The position numbers and the translations under genes were made by a program. DNA of 64,000 nt. Source: Proteus columbae (lineage in GTDB: Bacteria; Pseudomonadota; Gammaproteobacteria; Enterobacterales; Enterobacteriaceae). The notes under the pieces are model-generated. The model was not told the DNA's origin and ran no database searches. It saw only the letters and a list, made by a program, of their open reading frames with translations. The stretch covers positions 3,534,001 to 3,598,000 of the forward strand of contig NZ_CP043925.1 in assembly GCF_009914335.1 (NCBI RefSeq), given 5' to 3'. Below, piece by piece: positions 27,926 through 35,705 of the stretch. Positions within the stretch are counted from its first letter, which is position 1; every line of letters begins with the position of its first letter.

Positions 27926-28519
27926 ATGAGTATCTACGCGTTTGAAGGTCTTGTTCCTGTGGTTCATCCAACAGCTTATGTTCATCCATCTGCTGTATTA
28001 ATTGGTGATGTGATTATTGGTGCTGGCGTTTATATCGGCCCTCTGGCTTCACTAAGGGGCGACTATGGACGCTTGATTGTTGAAGCAGGCGCAAACCTTC
28101 AAGACGGTTGTATCATGCACGGTTATACCGATATGGACACCATTGTGAGAGAAAATGGACACATTGGGCATGGTACAATCCTTCACAGTTGTATTATCGG
28201 GCGTGACAGTTTAGTCGGTATGAATAGCGTGATTATGGATGGTGCAGTCATTGGTGAGGAAAGCATTATTGCCGCCATGAGCTTTGTAAAAGCGGGTTTT
28301 CAAGGACAACCTCGACAAATGTTGATTGGTAGCCCAGCAAAACATGTGCGTGATATTACCGATCAAGATATGGAGTGGAAACGGATGAACACCCGTGAAT
28401 ATCAAGATTTAGCGGTACGTTGTCGCCAAAGCTTGGTAGAAACAACACCTTTAACGGCGCCTGAACCTAATCGCCCACGTTTACGTGGCACAACAGACGT
28501 TAAACCGAAAGGTCAGTAA
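27926..28519 (+). CDS. caiE: CaiE, hexapeptide-repeat accessory protein of carnitine metabolism
   Basis: A 197-residue left-handed beta-helix protein of the gamma-carbonic-anhydrase/PaaY type. Repeats of the [LIV]-G-x4 kind run from about residue 15 to 125 ([40 protein letters not shown]). H64 (CIMHGY) and H87 or H92 are potential metal ligands. In E. coli CaiE raises CaiB and CaiD activity, and a role in making or keeping the CoA-linked cofactor has been proposed. Last gene of the cai operon, followed by a terminator. Confidence 0.95.
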   Translation: MSIYAFEGLVPVVHPTAYVHPSAVLIGDVIIGAGVYIGPLASLRGDYGRLIVEAGANLQDGCIMHGYTDMDTIVRENGHIGHGTILHSCIIGRDSLVGMNSVIMDGAVIGEESIIAAMSFVKAGFQGQPRQMLIGSPAKHVRDITDQDMEWKRMNTREYQDLAVRCRQSLVETTPLTAPEPNRPRLRGTTDVKPKGQ

Positions 28520-28526
28520 CAAATGG

Positions 28527-28568
28527 CGACAGGCGTCATTAACGCCTGTCGAATTTATTCGATTTTTT
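28527..28568 (+). terminator. Terminator of the cai operon
   Basis: A perfect stem CGACAGGCGT / ACGCCTGTCG (28527-28551, 5-nt loop), then a second small dyad (TCGAAT/ATTCGA) ending in T6 (28563-28568). It stops transcription from caiE before the convergent caiF. Confidence 0.75.
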
Positions 28569-28590
28569 GAGTAAAACTTAATTTCTCAGA

Positions 28591-28983
28591 TTAGCGACGT
28601 TGCGATTTCGACAACATCCATTGCCATTTTTGCTCATGGTTTAATCCATGAGGGATCATCGTTGCCAATTTTTCAGGTGAACTTTGACTGCTTTTACCTT
28701 GAATATGTCCTTTTATGCGAGAATAAAGCTGAGGATCGATATGACTCACTTTGATCATACGTTGGCATTGGCAACCTCTGCCTTCAAGCTGATTAGGCAC
28801 GCTTTTTGTTTCACATTCAATTTCTTTTACATCAGAAAGAATGTAAGAAACGATATTAATCGCATTGCATTGAGGAATATCGAATTTTTTCGCAATCTCT
28901 TTTGCACTTACCCAGCGCTCTTGCTCTTGAACCCAATCAGCAATTGACAGATAGAGTGGTTTATTCATGTATTCTTCACACAT
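28591..28983 (-). CDS. caiF: CaiF, carnitine-operon activator
   Basis: A 130-residue DNA-binding activator matching E. coli CaiF (131 aa): start MCEEYMNKPLYLSIADW, central SVPNQLEGRGCQCQRMIKV, and end EQKWQWMLSKSQRR. The N-terminal 60 residues form a winged-helix-like domain (VSAKEIAKKFDIPQCNAINIVSYI), and the middle carries the conserved CQC. It would bind the inverted repeats at 20933-21085. In E. coli caiF is controlled by CRP and FNR; I could not find clean matching sites here. Confidence 0.95.
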   Translation of the reverse strand: MCEEYMNKPLYLSIADWVQEQERWVSAKEIAKKFDIPQCNAINIVSYILSDVKEIECETKSVPNQLEGRGCQCQRMIKVSHIDPQLYSRIKGHIQGKSSQSSPEKLATMIPHGLNHEQKWQWMLSKSQRR

Positions 28984-29555
28984 ATTTACTCCAGTATCAC
29001 AAATAAAGTTTTATTTATCGCTAAATAAAGATAATAACTGAATATGTTAATTATCATTGCACCGCGGAGTATCGGTTTTCCCTGTTAATTAGGTAAGTTA
29101 ACTACCCCATCAATATAATATTAGTTTATTTTTTAACAACCAAACTCTTTAATTAACACGCCCGTCACAATTTATTATTTTGTTATTAAAGCAAAAGTAA
29201 TAACAATTAAACCGAGTAAAAACAAAAAATTAATTAAATATTAAAATATAAAAAACACCTTAAGCAATCAACAATAACTCATTGATATAAGTGATATTTT
29301 TAACAACAAAACAAAAAATAAATAGATTATATTAATAATCCATTTATAGACTAACATTATAGTAATAGATCTAAATTTAGATTGCCAGAAAGGTGGCTTA
29401 TTATTAGATGTAAATCAATAATCGTTTATTTTAAGCTATATTAACCTACTTATTAATACATTAGTAAAAGTGAAGATAAATATCTACATACGCAAAAATC
29501 GATAAATTAAGTGCCATATAGCGATATAGCACTTAATCTCATATTATTAATTTGA
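28984..29555. other. AT-rich intergenic region upstream of caiF, 572 bp
   Basis: Holds the caiF promoter (right next to 28983) and, at the far end, the fsa terminator. A 14-bp palindrome ATCTAAATTTAGAT is at 29369-29382. No open frame and no clear CRP or FNR box were found. Confidence 0.5.
29507..29536 (-). terminator. Terminator downstream of fsa
   Basis: The stem TTAAGTGC / GCACTTAA (29507-29536), extended inside by ATAT/ATAT around an AGCG loop. On the minus strand it is followed by TTTATCGATTTTT. Confidence 0.65.
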
Positions 29556-30218
29556 TTATAAAGAACGACGATCAAATGCAGTTTGCCAATCGTCAGCAAA
29601 TCTATTTACTGCATCATCCACTACTGGTGAACGGATAATTGAGTAAGCAAGCTCAATCGGTAATGTCACTGAAGAAGCCCCTGCTAATAAACAATCGACC
29701 ACTTGACGTGGTGTTTTAAAACTCGCGGCTAGGATTTTTGTGGGTAAATTATGCATGGTAATCAGCGTTTGTAATTCTTTTACCACTCTGACCCCATCAG
29801 AACCTTGTCTATCCATTCTATGTACATAAGGCGCAATATAGTCAGCGCCTGCTAATGCCGCCATTAAACCTTGAGAAACACTGTAAATCGCCGTGCCTAA
29901 TACCAGCATATTTTTTTGCTTTAATTGTTTAATGGCAACTAAACCCGCTTCAGTAACCGGTATTTTAATCACGGTATTATCGGCAATATTCCCAAGATGC
30001 AATGCTTCTTCAATCATGGTATCCACATCACTGGCAATAACCTGCGCAAATAGACGCCCTTTACCGCCCATAGCGGCTTTTAATTCAGGTAATAGGGTTT
30101 CAATATTTTGTGCGGATTTAGCAATAATGGAAGGATTAGTGGTCACACCCGCAATAGGAAGAACTTGAGAGAGTTTTCTGACTTCGTCGATATCCGCTGT
30201 ATCTAAATAGATTTCCAT
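29556..30218 (-). CDS. fsa: Fructose-6-phosphate aldolase (FSA)
   Basis: A 220-residue small transaldolase-like class I aldolase. The active-site residues of E. coli FsaA are at identical numbers: D6, Q59, the Schiff-base lysine K85 (VIKIPVTEAG) and Y131 (APYVHRMD). Gln59 and Tyr131 separate FSA from true transaldolases, which have Glu and Phe. The enzyme joins dihydroxyacetone, hydroxyacetone or glycolaldehyde with aldose phosphates. It is monocistronic, with no glycerol or PTS gene next to it. FsaA and FsaB types cannot be told apart here. Confidence 0.95.
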   Translation of the reverse strand: MEIYLDTADIDEVRKLSQVLPIAGVTTNPSIIAKSAQNIETLLPELKAAMGGKGRLFAQVIASDVDTMIEEALHLGNIADNTVIKIPVTEAGLVAIKQLKQKNMLVLGTAIYSVSQGLMAALAGADYIAPYVHRMDRQGSDGVRVVKELQTLITMHNLPTKILAASFKTPRQVVDCLLAGASSVTLPIELAYSIIRSPVVDDAVNRFADDWQTAFDRRSL

Positions 30219-30397
30219 AATCGCACCTTAATGATGTTGGTTTTAAGCTAAATAATTATAGATATAACATAGAAAATAACATTGTGAGCGATGGATTTCT
30301 AGTCGATTTAATGAAAATAGCACCCATGTTAAGGCGCTATTAATTGAATAACGATAATAAATAGTTATTTTTTATTTAATAAAAAACATGAGCTCTA

Positions 30398-30418
30398 ATC
30401 TAAATTTAAAATTTAGAT
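30398..30418. repeat. 21-bp AT-rich palindrome upstream of fsa
   Basis: ATCTAAATTT, one base, AAATTTAGAT: a perfect dyad about 180 bp upstream of fsa and 90 bp downstream of the LPMO gene. The same ATCTAAATTT half occurs as a 14-bp palindrome on the other side of fsa (29369-29382). Confidence 0.4.
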
Positions 30419-30506
30419 TTAGAATTTATTTATATTTTAAAATAAACAGTATTAAAAATAATACTATTATTGATATTAAATAATTACTTACATTAAGTTA
30501 AATTGA

Positions 30507-31118
30507 TTACTCTTTAAATTCAGCATCAATCACTTGATAAAAAGCATTTTTCGTATCCGCAATATTCCAAACACCTAAAATAACCTGATAACCAGAACGT
30601 TCTGGTATATTACAATTTAATTCTACTGTTTCCGTTGGTATTTTCCCATTATCATCTTGTTGACAAAATGGTGTTAAATCAAAATCAGCGCGAGTAAGCG
30701 GTTTATTCACATCCCATTCTGGTTTAGTAATAAAGAATTTCCATGATGCGGTACTATGTTTAGCGGTTAATGTCCATTTAAAGGTATTTTCTCCACTTTT
30801 CATTGCTACTTTATGCCAGCGATCAGCACTCTGTTCATTTAACGCAGAAAATGCCGCATTTCCACCACTGGCAATTTCACCATCTTTAGGTCCATCTTTA
30901 GGAAAGCCTTTAAGTCCTTCAACTGATTGAGGTTCATACTGCACTGGACCACAATTTTTATTTAAATTTTGTCCTTTTGATGAACACAAAAAGGCTCTGC
31001 TCGGTGGTTTATCAATATAGCCATGTTTTAGCGTCACATCGGCTAATGCCGTTGAGATAAAACCCACTGATGATAATAATAACGTTGCAGTAAATAAAAT
31101 AAGTTTATTTTTTTTCAT
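30507..31118 (-). CDS. AA10 lytic polysaccharide monooxygenase (chitin-binding protein, CBP21-like)
   Basis: A 203-residue secreted copper enzyme. H32 (in LKHGYIDKPPSR) and H121 (TAKHSTASW) form the histidine brace. QYEPQSVEGLKGFP and SGGNAAFSALNEQSADRW are typical of AA10 enzymes from Listeria, Serratia and Photorhabdus. The signal peptide is MKKNKLILFTATLLLSSVGF.... The best signal peptidase site is after A26 (ALA), five residues before the essential histidine, which is odd because AA10 enzymes normally begin with it. It acts on chitin or other GlcNAc polymers and in several pathogens is a colonisation factor. It lies near the insect-type Tc island. Confidence 0.9.
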   Translation of the reverse strand: MKKNKLILFTATLLLSSVGFISTALADVTLKHGYIDKPPSRAFLCSSKGQNLNKNCGPVQYEPQSVEGLKGFPKDGPKDGEIASGGNAAFSALNEQSADRWHKVAMKSGENTFKWTLTAKHSTASWKFFITKPEWDVNKPLTRADFDLTPFCQQDDNGKIPTETVELNCNIPERSGYQVILGVWNIADTKNAFYQVIDAEFKE

Positions 31119-31505
31119 AATGAAACCTCATAATTATTAATAATTTTTTTCAATATAATGATTGCATCAATCACATTAGATATTAGTCGAAAATAGACAA
31201 TTGAATATCCATTTATTAAGAACTGTGAGCAATATCGCGATTTAATTTAATATTAAAATGGAACTAACACTGTTATTTAATATTTATTAAATAACTATCA
31301 ATCATAAAAATAATAAATTAAATTATTTTTAATACTTTATTTTATATTTTATTAATAAAACTAAAATCATCAACATAAGATAAAAACAACCCAAATGAGA
31401 CAGAAATGCTGTCTCTCTGGGTTGTATATTTTGGGATATGTTTTAACGTGATTACAATATAGCAATATACAATCGTAATTGATGTCCTTCTGTAATTGCG
31501 ATGTA
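31119..31505. other. Intergenic region between tccC-type gene and LPMO gene, 387 bp
   Basis: AT-rich. Contains the LPMO promoter (near 31119-31250) and a strong terminator for the Tc operon (31386-31425). No open frame. Confidence 0.6.
31386..31425 (-). terminator. Terminator of the Tc toxin operon
   Basis: A two-part stem, ACAACCCA/TGGGTTGT and GAGACAG/CTGTCTC around AAATG. On the minus strand it ends in GTTTTTATCTT. It lies 80 bp after the TcC stop. Confidence 0.8.
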
Positions 31506-34361
31506 TTAATGTAAACGAGTTTTCATTGAGTTAAGAACACTAATTTTGTTCGTCTTCATATCGATAGTCACATCTTCCGACAATACTTTCACATTAACTT
31601 TTCCTGAATCCTTGGCCAATAGAGCATAACTATAACCAGCCCTGCCAGAGAAACTAGGCAATTTAGCTTCAAGATTATAATCAAATGCAGCGACATTTTC
31701 TTGGACATGATCGATCTTCGTGCCTTGTTTCCCCAAATAAGTTATTGCCGAATTTTCAAACTCACTTAATGTACCAATCAAGTCATTATTATGATCCCCT
31801 GATACCGATAAATTCTTACCTGATAAGGCATTAAGGCTAGTTTGTGCTGTTTTCACTCCCTGAATCCCCGTTTTCCAGTTATTGTCACCGGATCTTTGTC
31901 CGGTATGCAACGCATAGAATTGTTCTTTATCTACAGCGTATAGCATTGTACAGCCACTCAGAGCTCCTGAAGTGATCACTAATGGTTTCTCCTCCTTAAT
32001 ATCATCCAATCGAATACTTATACCCACACTGCCTGATGAACCACTCATAACTTTAATGGCGGTAAGATTATCAGAAAGTGTTTTATGCCCCCAATAAGTT
32101 CCTATTGTTCCAGAACCGTATTCGTTGGACGTAACCTTAGAGCCATAGAAAATATGAACAGCATTGTAAAAATTACCTCCTTCTTGTAATAATTGCGGAC
32201 TGTACTCTCTTACTACGGGATTATGCTCAACCGAATCAAATCGATTAATGACGAATGGCAATGTCACCTCAGCACTCTCGTTGTTACTCCCCACAAATAA
32301 TCCACGATTTCGTAAAGGAGTAATAGATCCCTTTTGTAGCTTTGTATCATCTGATGAAAAGAAGAGAGAAAAACTGCTACTAGGCATTCGCCCATCAGGA
32401 TCACGCAATGTCACCGGGTTATTACGCACCATGCGGTATAAATTCAGCCCATCCACCGTACCTGCCGGATCGGCACTTAACCAACGACCAATCCACGGTT
32501 GATAATAACGATAACCGTAGTAATAAAGCCCCGTAGAATCTTTCTCTTTGCCTGAATAACGGATAGTTTTGTAATTGGCTTCTACCGCATTTTCACTCGA
32601 CCAAATCGCGGTGCCCCCATAAGGGTAATACTCTTCATAACTGACTAATTGCCCTTGACCATCGGTTTCTAATCCACTGTTACCCACACCATCATCATAG
32701 CTATAACGCAGTTGGTTATTCTTAATCCCTTTTGGGAAGCCCACTTTCCAACATAAGGCTCTCACATTTCCTGTTATATTAACCACCTCTCGATGTTCGG
32801 TAAGATGCGCCCCCTCCGTTGATTGCCATATTTCTAAATTCGGTAAATAGTGAGTTTCCCTGATAATCTGCCGTCCTGATAATCTCTGTACCTGTTGTTT
32901 CATTAATCGTTGAGATGCGCTTGCATAAACATAGTGTTCTGAATTCCCTCTCTTATTCACTTGTGCCAATGTACCGCGAAGATCCCACTGCAATGCATCG
33001 CCCGTTGATAAATGTTTCTGATTACCTAAAGCATCAAATTGCTGATCAATTTGTTCGATAGCCACCTGTTGTGTTTCAAGTAATGCCCGATTGGTTTTCT
33101 TGGAGACACTGATATTTTGGGTGAAACTCTGTTGTGCTATTCCCGATAGATGGCGAAGTTGGACTAAGTTACCACCGCTGTCATAGGTATATAAACGCGT
33201 GTAATTGGTATAACTTTGTGCATCTTTCACTAATGTAGTGACTGATTGAGATTGCATTGAAGCGGGTGTTTTTTGATTGGTAGATTCACGACCTGTTGCA
33301 CTCACTAATTGATACAGAGAGTCATACACATAACGATTTTCAGGCACCACTTTCTGATTACGCCAGTAGCGAGTGGCTTCAGCATCATTTTTAAGACAAA
33401 TAATATTACCGACAGGATCGTACTCATAACGCAGATCTTGCATTATCTTCGCACCCAAAACATGCCCTTGAGGACGCTGGGTTTTGACATGCAACAAACG
33501 TTGGGTTTCAGGCTCGTATTCATAAGTGGTGACTAATCCATTACCGTGCTCTACACGTAATTTTTGCCCTGCTGCCGAGTAATCGATCGCTTTAATCACG
33601 AGTTGTTTTTTATCGCTTTGTAATTGCACACTACTTTGTTTTAGAAAACCTGCTCTATCGTATTTCCATTCACGCTCGTGCCCTGTAGCATCAATTTGTT
33701 TTAATAACTGACCTGTAGCATCATAAATATTGCGTGTTTGATATTGAGAATGTGCGGGTGTTTTAATGGTATTCGCAGTGATAAACCGTAATTCAATTAA
33801 ACTTTGCCCTGTTAAGGTATAAGCACCATATTCCGTTCTTCCAGCAAGAAAATCATGATGAGTACATTTACCGACGGAGTTATTGGCAATATTTTTATTA
33901 TCAGCCCCACCCCAAGTAAAGCGCTCTTTTAATATCGGTTTGGACGTCGGGGAAGACTCCATAATCACCATAAGTTGTGAAACAAACTCTGGCTTTGTAT
34001 AGTGATATTCCGTCACTAGCCCCAACCCATTAATATCCATCACTTTTTTGTTTTCAATATCACTGATATTGACACTATTACCACTATCTACACTTTTAGT
34101 TGCAGACAATAATCCGCCTAAACTCACCACTTGCTGAATATTCGCTTGAATAGTTGAGTCTGATTGTTGTGTTTTATACAATCTTGCATCAATACTGCGT
34201 TCTAAATAGCCGCGCGCATGATAATGGTGACGCGTAATACGCTCATCGGTTTTATTAATTGTGTCAAGATGACGGCAATAATTAATTTCACGGATTGTTG
34301 ATCCGCGATTATCAAGCACCACCACGGTTGGGGTTCTTATGTGTAATTGTTGATTTAACAT
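31506..34361 (-). CDS. tccC: TcC toxin component (TccC-like RHS protein) with C-terminal CNF1-like deamidase domain
   Basis: A 951-residue RHS/YD-repeat protein. Residues 1 to about 660 are the RHS cocoon half that closes with TcB, ending in the RHS core YYYGYRYYQPWIGRWLSADP (613-632) and the RDPDG motif (653-657), where TcC proteins cut themselves. The last 290 residues are the hypervariable effector. They contain TSGALSGCT with C804 and ALHTG with H819, the 15-residue Cys-His spacing of CNF1 (C866, H881), and end KISVLNSMKTRLH, like the CNF1 end. The predicted action is deamidation of the switch Gln of Rho GTPases in the target cell. The start overlaps the o-spanin stop by 7 bp, and it is the last gene of the Tc operon. 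Confidence 0.93.
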   Translation of the reverse strand: MLNQQLHIRTPTVVVLDNRGSTIREINYCRHLDTINKTDERITRHHYHARGYLERSIDARLYKTQQSDSTIQANIQQVVSLGGLLSATKSVDSGNSVNISDIENKKVMDINGLGLVTEYHYTKPEFVSQLMVIMESSPTSKPILKERFTWGGADNKNIANNSVGKCTHHDFLAGRTEYGAYTLTGQSLIELRFITANTIKTPAHSQYQTRNIYDATGQLLKQIDATGHEREWKYDRAGFLKQSSVQLQSDKKQLVIKAIDYSAAGQKLRVEHGNGLVTTYEYEPETQRLLHVKTQRPQGHVLGAKIMQDLRYEYDPVGNIICLKNDAEATRYWRNQKVVPENRYVYDSLYQLVSATGRESTNQKTPASMQSQSVTTLVKDAQSYTNYTRLYTYDSGGNLVQLRHLSGIAQQSFTQNISVSKKTNRALLETQQVAIEQIDQQFDALGNQKHLSTGDALQWDLRGTLAQVNKRGNSEHYVYASASQRLMKQQVQRLSGRQIIRETHYLPNLEIWQSTEGAHLTEHREVVNITGNVRALCWKVGFPKGIKNNQLRYSYDDGVGNSGLETDGQGQLVSYEEYYPYGGTAIWSSENAVEANYKTIRYSGKEKDSTGLYYYGYRYYQPWIGRWLSADPAGTVDGLNLYRMVRNNPVTLRDPDGRMPSSSFSLFFSSDDTKLQKGSITPLRNRGLFVGSNNESAEVTLPFVINRFDSVEHNPVVREYSPQLLQEGGNFYNAVHIFYGSKVTSNEYGSGTIGTYWGHKTLSDNLTAIKVMSGSSGSVGISIRLDDIKEEKPLVITSGALSGCTMLYAVDKEQFYALHTGQRSGDNNWKTGIQGVKTAQTSLNALSGKNLSVSGDHNNDLIGTLSEFENSAITYLGKQGTKIDHVQENVAAFDYNLEAKLPSFSGRAGYSYALLAKDSGKVNVKVLSEDVTIDMKTNKISVLNSMKTRLH

Positions 34362-34696
34362 CTTTTTAATTCCTTAATTTGCTTTCTTTTATAAATTAGC
34401 TCGTAAGCACTGAGCTGACTTTTGGCTGCTAATATTTCTGCGACCGCTTTTTTATCGGTATTACATTTCTCTAATATCAACAATAACCGCGCCACATAAT
34501 CGGGATAATCCCCCCACACTTGCACATTAAAAAATGGTGCAGAACACGGTTGTAGCAAGTGTGTGGGTACAAACTTATTGGGTGCTTCCACGACGGTTGA
34601 GGGTGCTTTGTTGCAGCTGGATAACAGCATTAGGCACAGGCTCATTAGCACAAGGCGCTTGAGCCAAAAGTTGCCGTAACTCTTGACGTATAGCAT
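34355..34696 (-). CDS. Outer-membrane spanin lipoprotein (Rz1-type, o-spanin)
   Basis: A 113-residue lipoprotein: the hydrophobic segment WLKRLVLMSLCLMLLSSC gives a lipobox with the acylated Cys at 28. The mature part holds the Rz1/LysC motif VQVWGDYPDYVARLLLILEKCNTDKKA. The start at 34696 has GAGG nine bases upstream and lies inside the i-spanin gene in a different frame (122-bp overlap), the usual arrangement of spanin pairs. It fuses outer and inner membranes in the last step of lysis. The C-terminal end touches the TcC start. Confidence 0.88.
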   Translation of the reverse strand: MLYVKSYGNFWLKRLVLMSLCLMLLSSCNKAPSTVVEAPNKFVPTHLLQPCSAPFFNVQVWGDYPDYVARLLLILEKCNTDKKAVAEILAAKSQLSAYELIYKRKQIKELKRC

Positions 34697-34943
34697 GATT
34701 TTCTTCCTCTAAATAACGTTGTTCCTCTTGTTGGTGCGTGAGTGTTTCAGAGACTTTTTCTGCTTGCTCGTGCCATTGAATTAATTGTGATTGTAATGTG
34801 CGTTGTTGATATTCAAGCTGACTGTTTTGCTCTGAAAGTCGATTAATTTGGTTGTATTGATAGCGAAGTACTAATAAAGCAACAACAATCATGATCGCTA
34901 TCCCCCCTTTAATACCTAAACGTAAAAAAGCACTCATATTCAT
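34575..34943 (-). CDS. Inner-membrane spanin (Rz-type, i-spanin)
   Basis: A 122-residue type II membrane protein: an N-terminal TM segment (GGIAIMIVVALLVLRY) followed by a long Gln/Glu-rich coiled coil (RLSEQNSQLEYQQRTLQSQL and onward). The start ATG at 34943 overlaps the endolysin stop as ATGA and has GGAG eight bases upstream. A start at 34961 is possible but less supported. Works with the o-spanin encoded within it. No phage structural gene is near, so the pair belongs to a toxin-release cassette. Confidence 0.85.
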   Translation of the reverse strand: MNMSAFLRLGIKGGIAIMIVVALLVLRYQYNQINRLSEQNSQLEYQQRTLQSQLIQWHEQAEKVSETLTHQQEEQRYLEEENHAIRQELRQLLAQAPCANEPVPNAVIQLQQSTLNRRGSTQ

Positions 34944-35329
34944 GGATATGCTCCGCGACATAATTCGTAATGAGGTCCATCACGAAACGACACCCAATCC
35001 CCGCCCCAATTAATTGAAATACCTAATTGATAAGCGGCTTTCTTCATCGCTTTTGATACTGATTCAAACGCTGACCAATCTTGCCAAGGAATAACACCAT
35101 TCACTAACGGGACAATATCCACGGCATGACCCGTTAAATGTCGGCTATTGAGGGTTTTGCTTTTACCTTCTTTCATCAACTCTTTTTGTCGAATCAATGA
35201 ACGCACACCTTCAATAACAACAAAATCATATTCACTGAATGTCAGTGCCAGATAAACAATACGTACTAAATCTTGATGTACGTCGTTTAGGTTGTTTTGG
35301 CTACGTTGACTTAATGTATAGGTATTCAT
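34940..35329 (-). CDS. Endolysin, M15-family L-alanyl-D-glutamate/DD-peptidase
   Basis: A 129-residue metallopeptidase with the zinc motifs SRHLTGHAVDI (SxHxxGxAxD) and DGPHYEL. Phage T5- and ElyY-like endolysins of this type cleave the peptide stem of peptidoglycan. There is no signal peptide, so it depends on the holin encoded just upstream (4-bp ATGA overlap) to reach the wall. Length and domain are those of the endolysins in the Yersinia tc islands. Confidence 0.9.
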   Translation of the reverse strand: MNTYTLSQRSQNNLNDVHQDLVRIVYLALTFSEYDFVVIEGVRSLIRQKELMKEGKSKTLNSRHLTGHAVDIVPLVNGVIPWQDWSAFESVSKAMKKAAYQLGISINWGGDWVSFRDGPHYELCRGAYP

Positions 35330-35643
35330 TTAGGCTCCTTAAGATTGTTCATGCCAAAAATACGATTCCATAACCAAATCAATGTCGTGCTCCCCATTGA
35401 TCCAAAAAGCCCTGCAATCATGTAAGACATATAGCGACTTGCACCACTTTCAAAACTTAATAATCCGCCTAATAATCCTGTAAACACTGAAATCACGATC
35501 TGGCTACCAATGCCACACCAAGACCACTTAATTTGTTTTTGTCTAATTTCCATTAAATACCTCACGATACCTCCCCAGGCTGAAAATCCACCGATAATCA
35601 TCCAAGCCAGCGCATCGCTTTCAGATGGGATTGCTACCAGCAT
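35326..35643 (-). CDS. Holin
   Basis: A 105-residue small membrane protein with three hydrophobic segments (about 11-31, 48-68 and 72-93) and a charged C-terminus (NNLKEPK), the layout of phage-type holins. It would open the inner membrane for the endolysin. It follows TcB by 62 bp and is preceded by an AGGAA ribosome site and a hairpin that could limit its expression. The family assignment rests on topology and context, not on a conserved motif. Confidence 0.82.
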   Translation of the reverse strand: MLVAIPSESDALAWMIIGGFSAWGGIVRYLMEIRQKQIKWSWCGIGSQIVISVFTGLLGGLLSFESGASRYMSYMIAGLFGSMGSTTLIWLWNRIFGMNNLKEPK

Positions 35644-35662
35644 AATAAAATTCCTAAATAAA

Positions 35663-35693
35663 GCGGATAAAACAGTAACTCCCGTTTATCCGC
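35663..35693 (-). other. Hairpin with U-rich tail between TcB and the holin (candidate attenuator)
   Basis: The stem GCGGATAAA (35663-35671) pairs with TTTATCCGC (35685-35693), 13-nt loop. On the minus strand it is followed by TTTATTTAGGAA, which runs into the holin ribosome site. It could be a weak terminator that sets lysis-gene expression below toxin expression. Confidence 0.55.
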
Positions 35694-35705
35694 GTAATAA
35701 ATCAC

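Noticed and set aside
28960..29060. FNR or CRP box upstream of caiF
   Set aside because: Only a single half-site (TTTGTGATA, minus strand) very close to the start codon; no second half at the right spacing.
34355..35643. Prophage remnant
   Set aside because: Holin, endolysin and spanins are phage-type, but they lie co-oriented and overlapping between TcB and TcC with no capsid, tail, integrase or attachment site; the Yersinia tc-island precedent explains them better.
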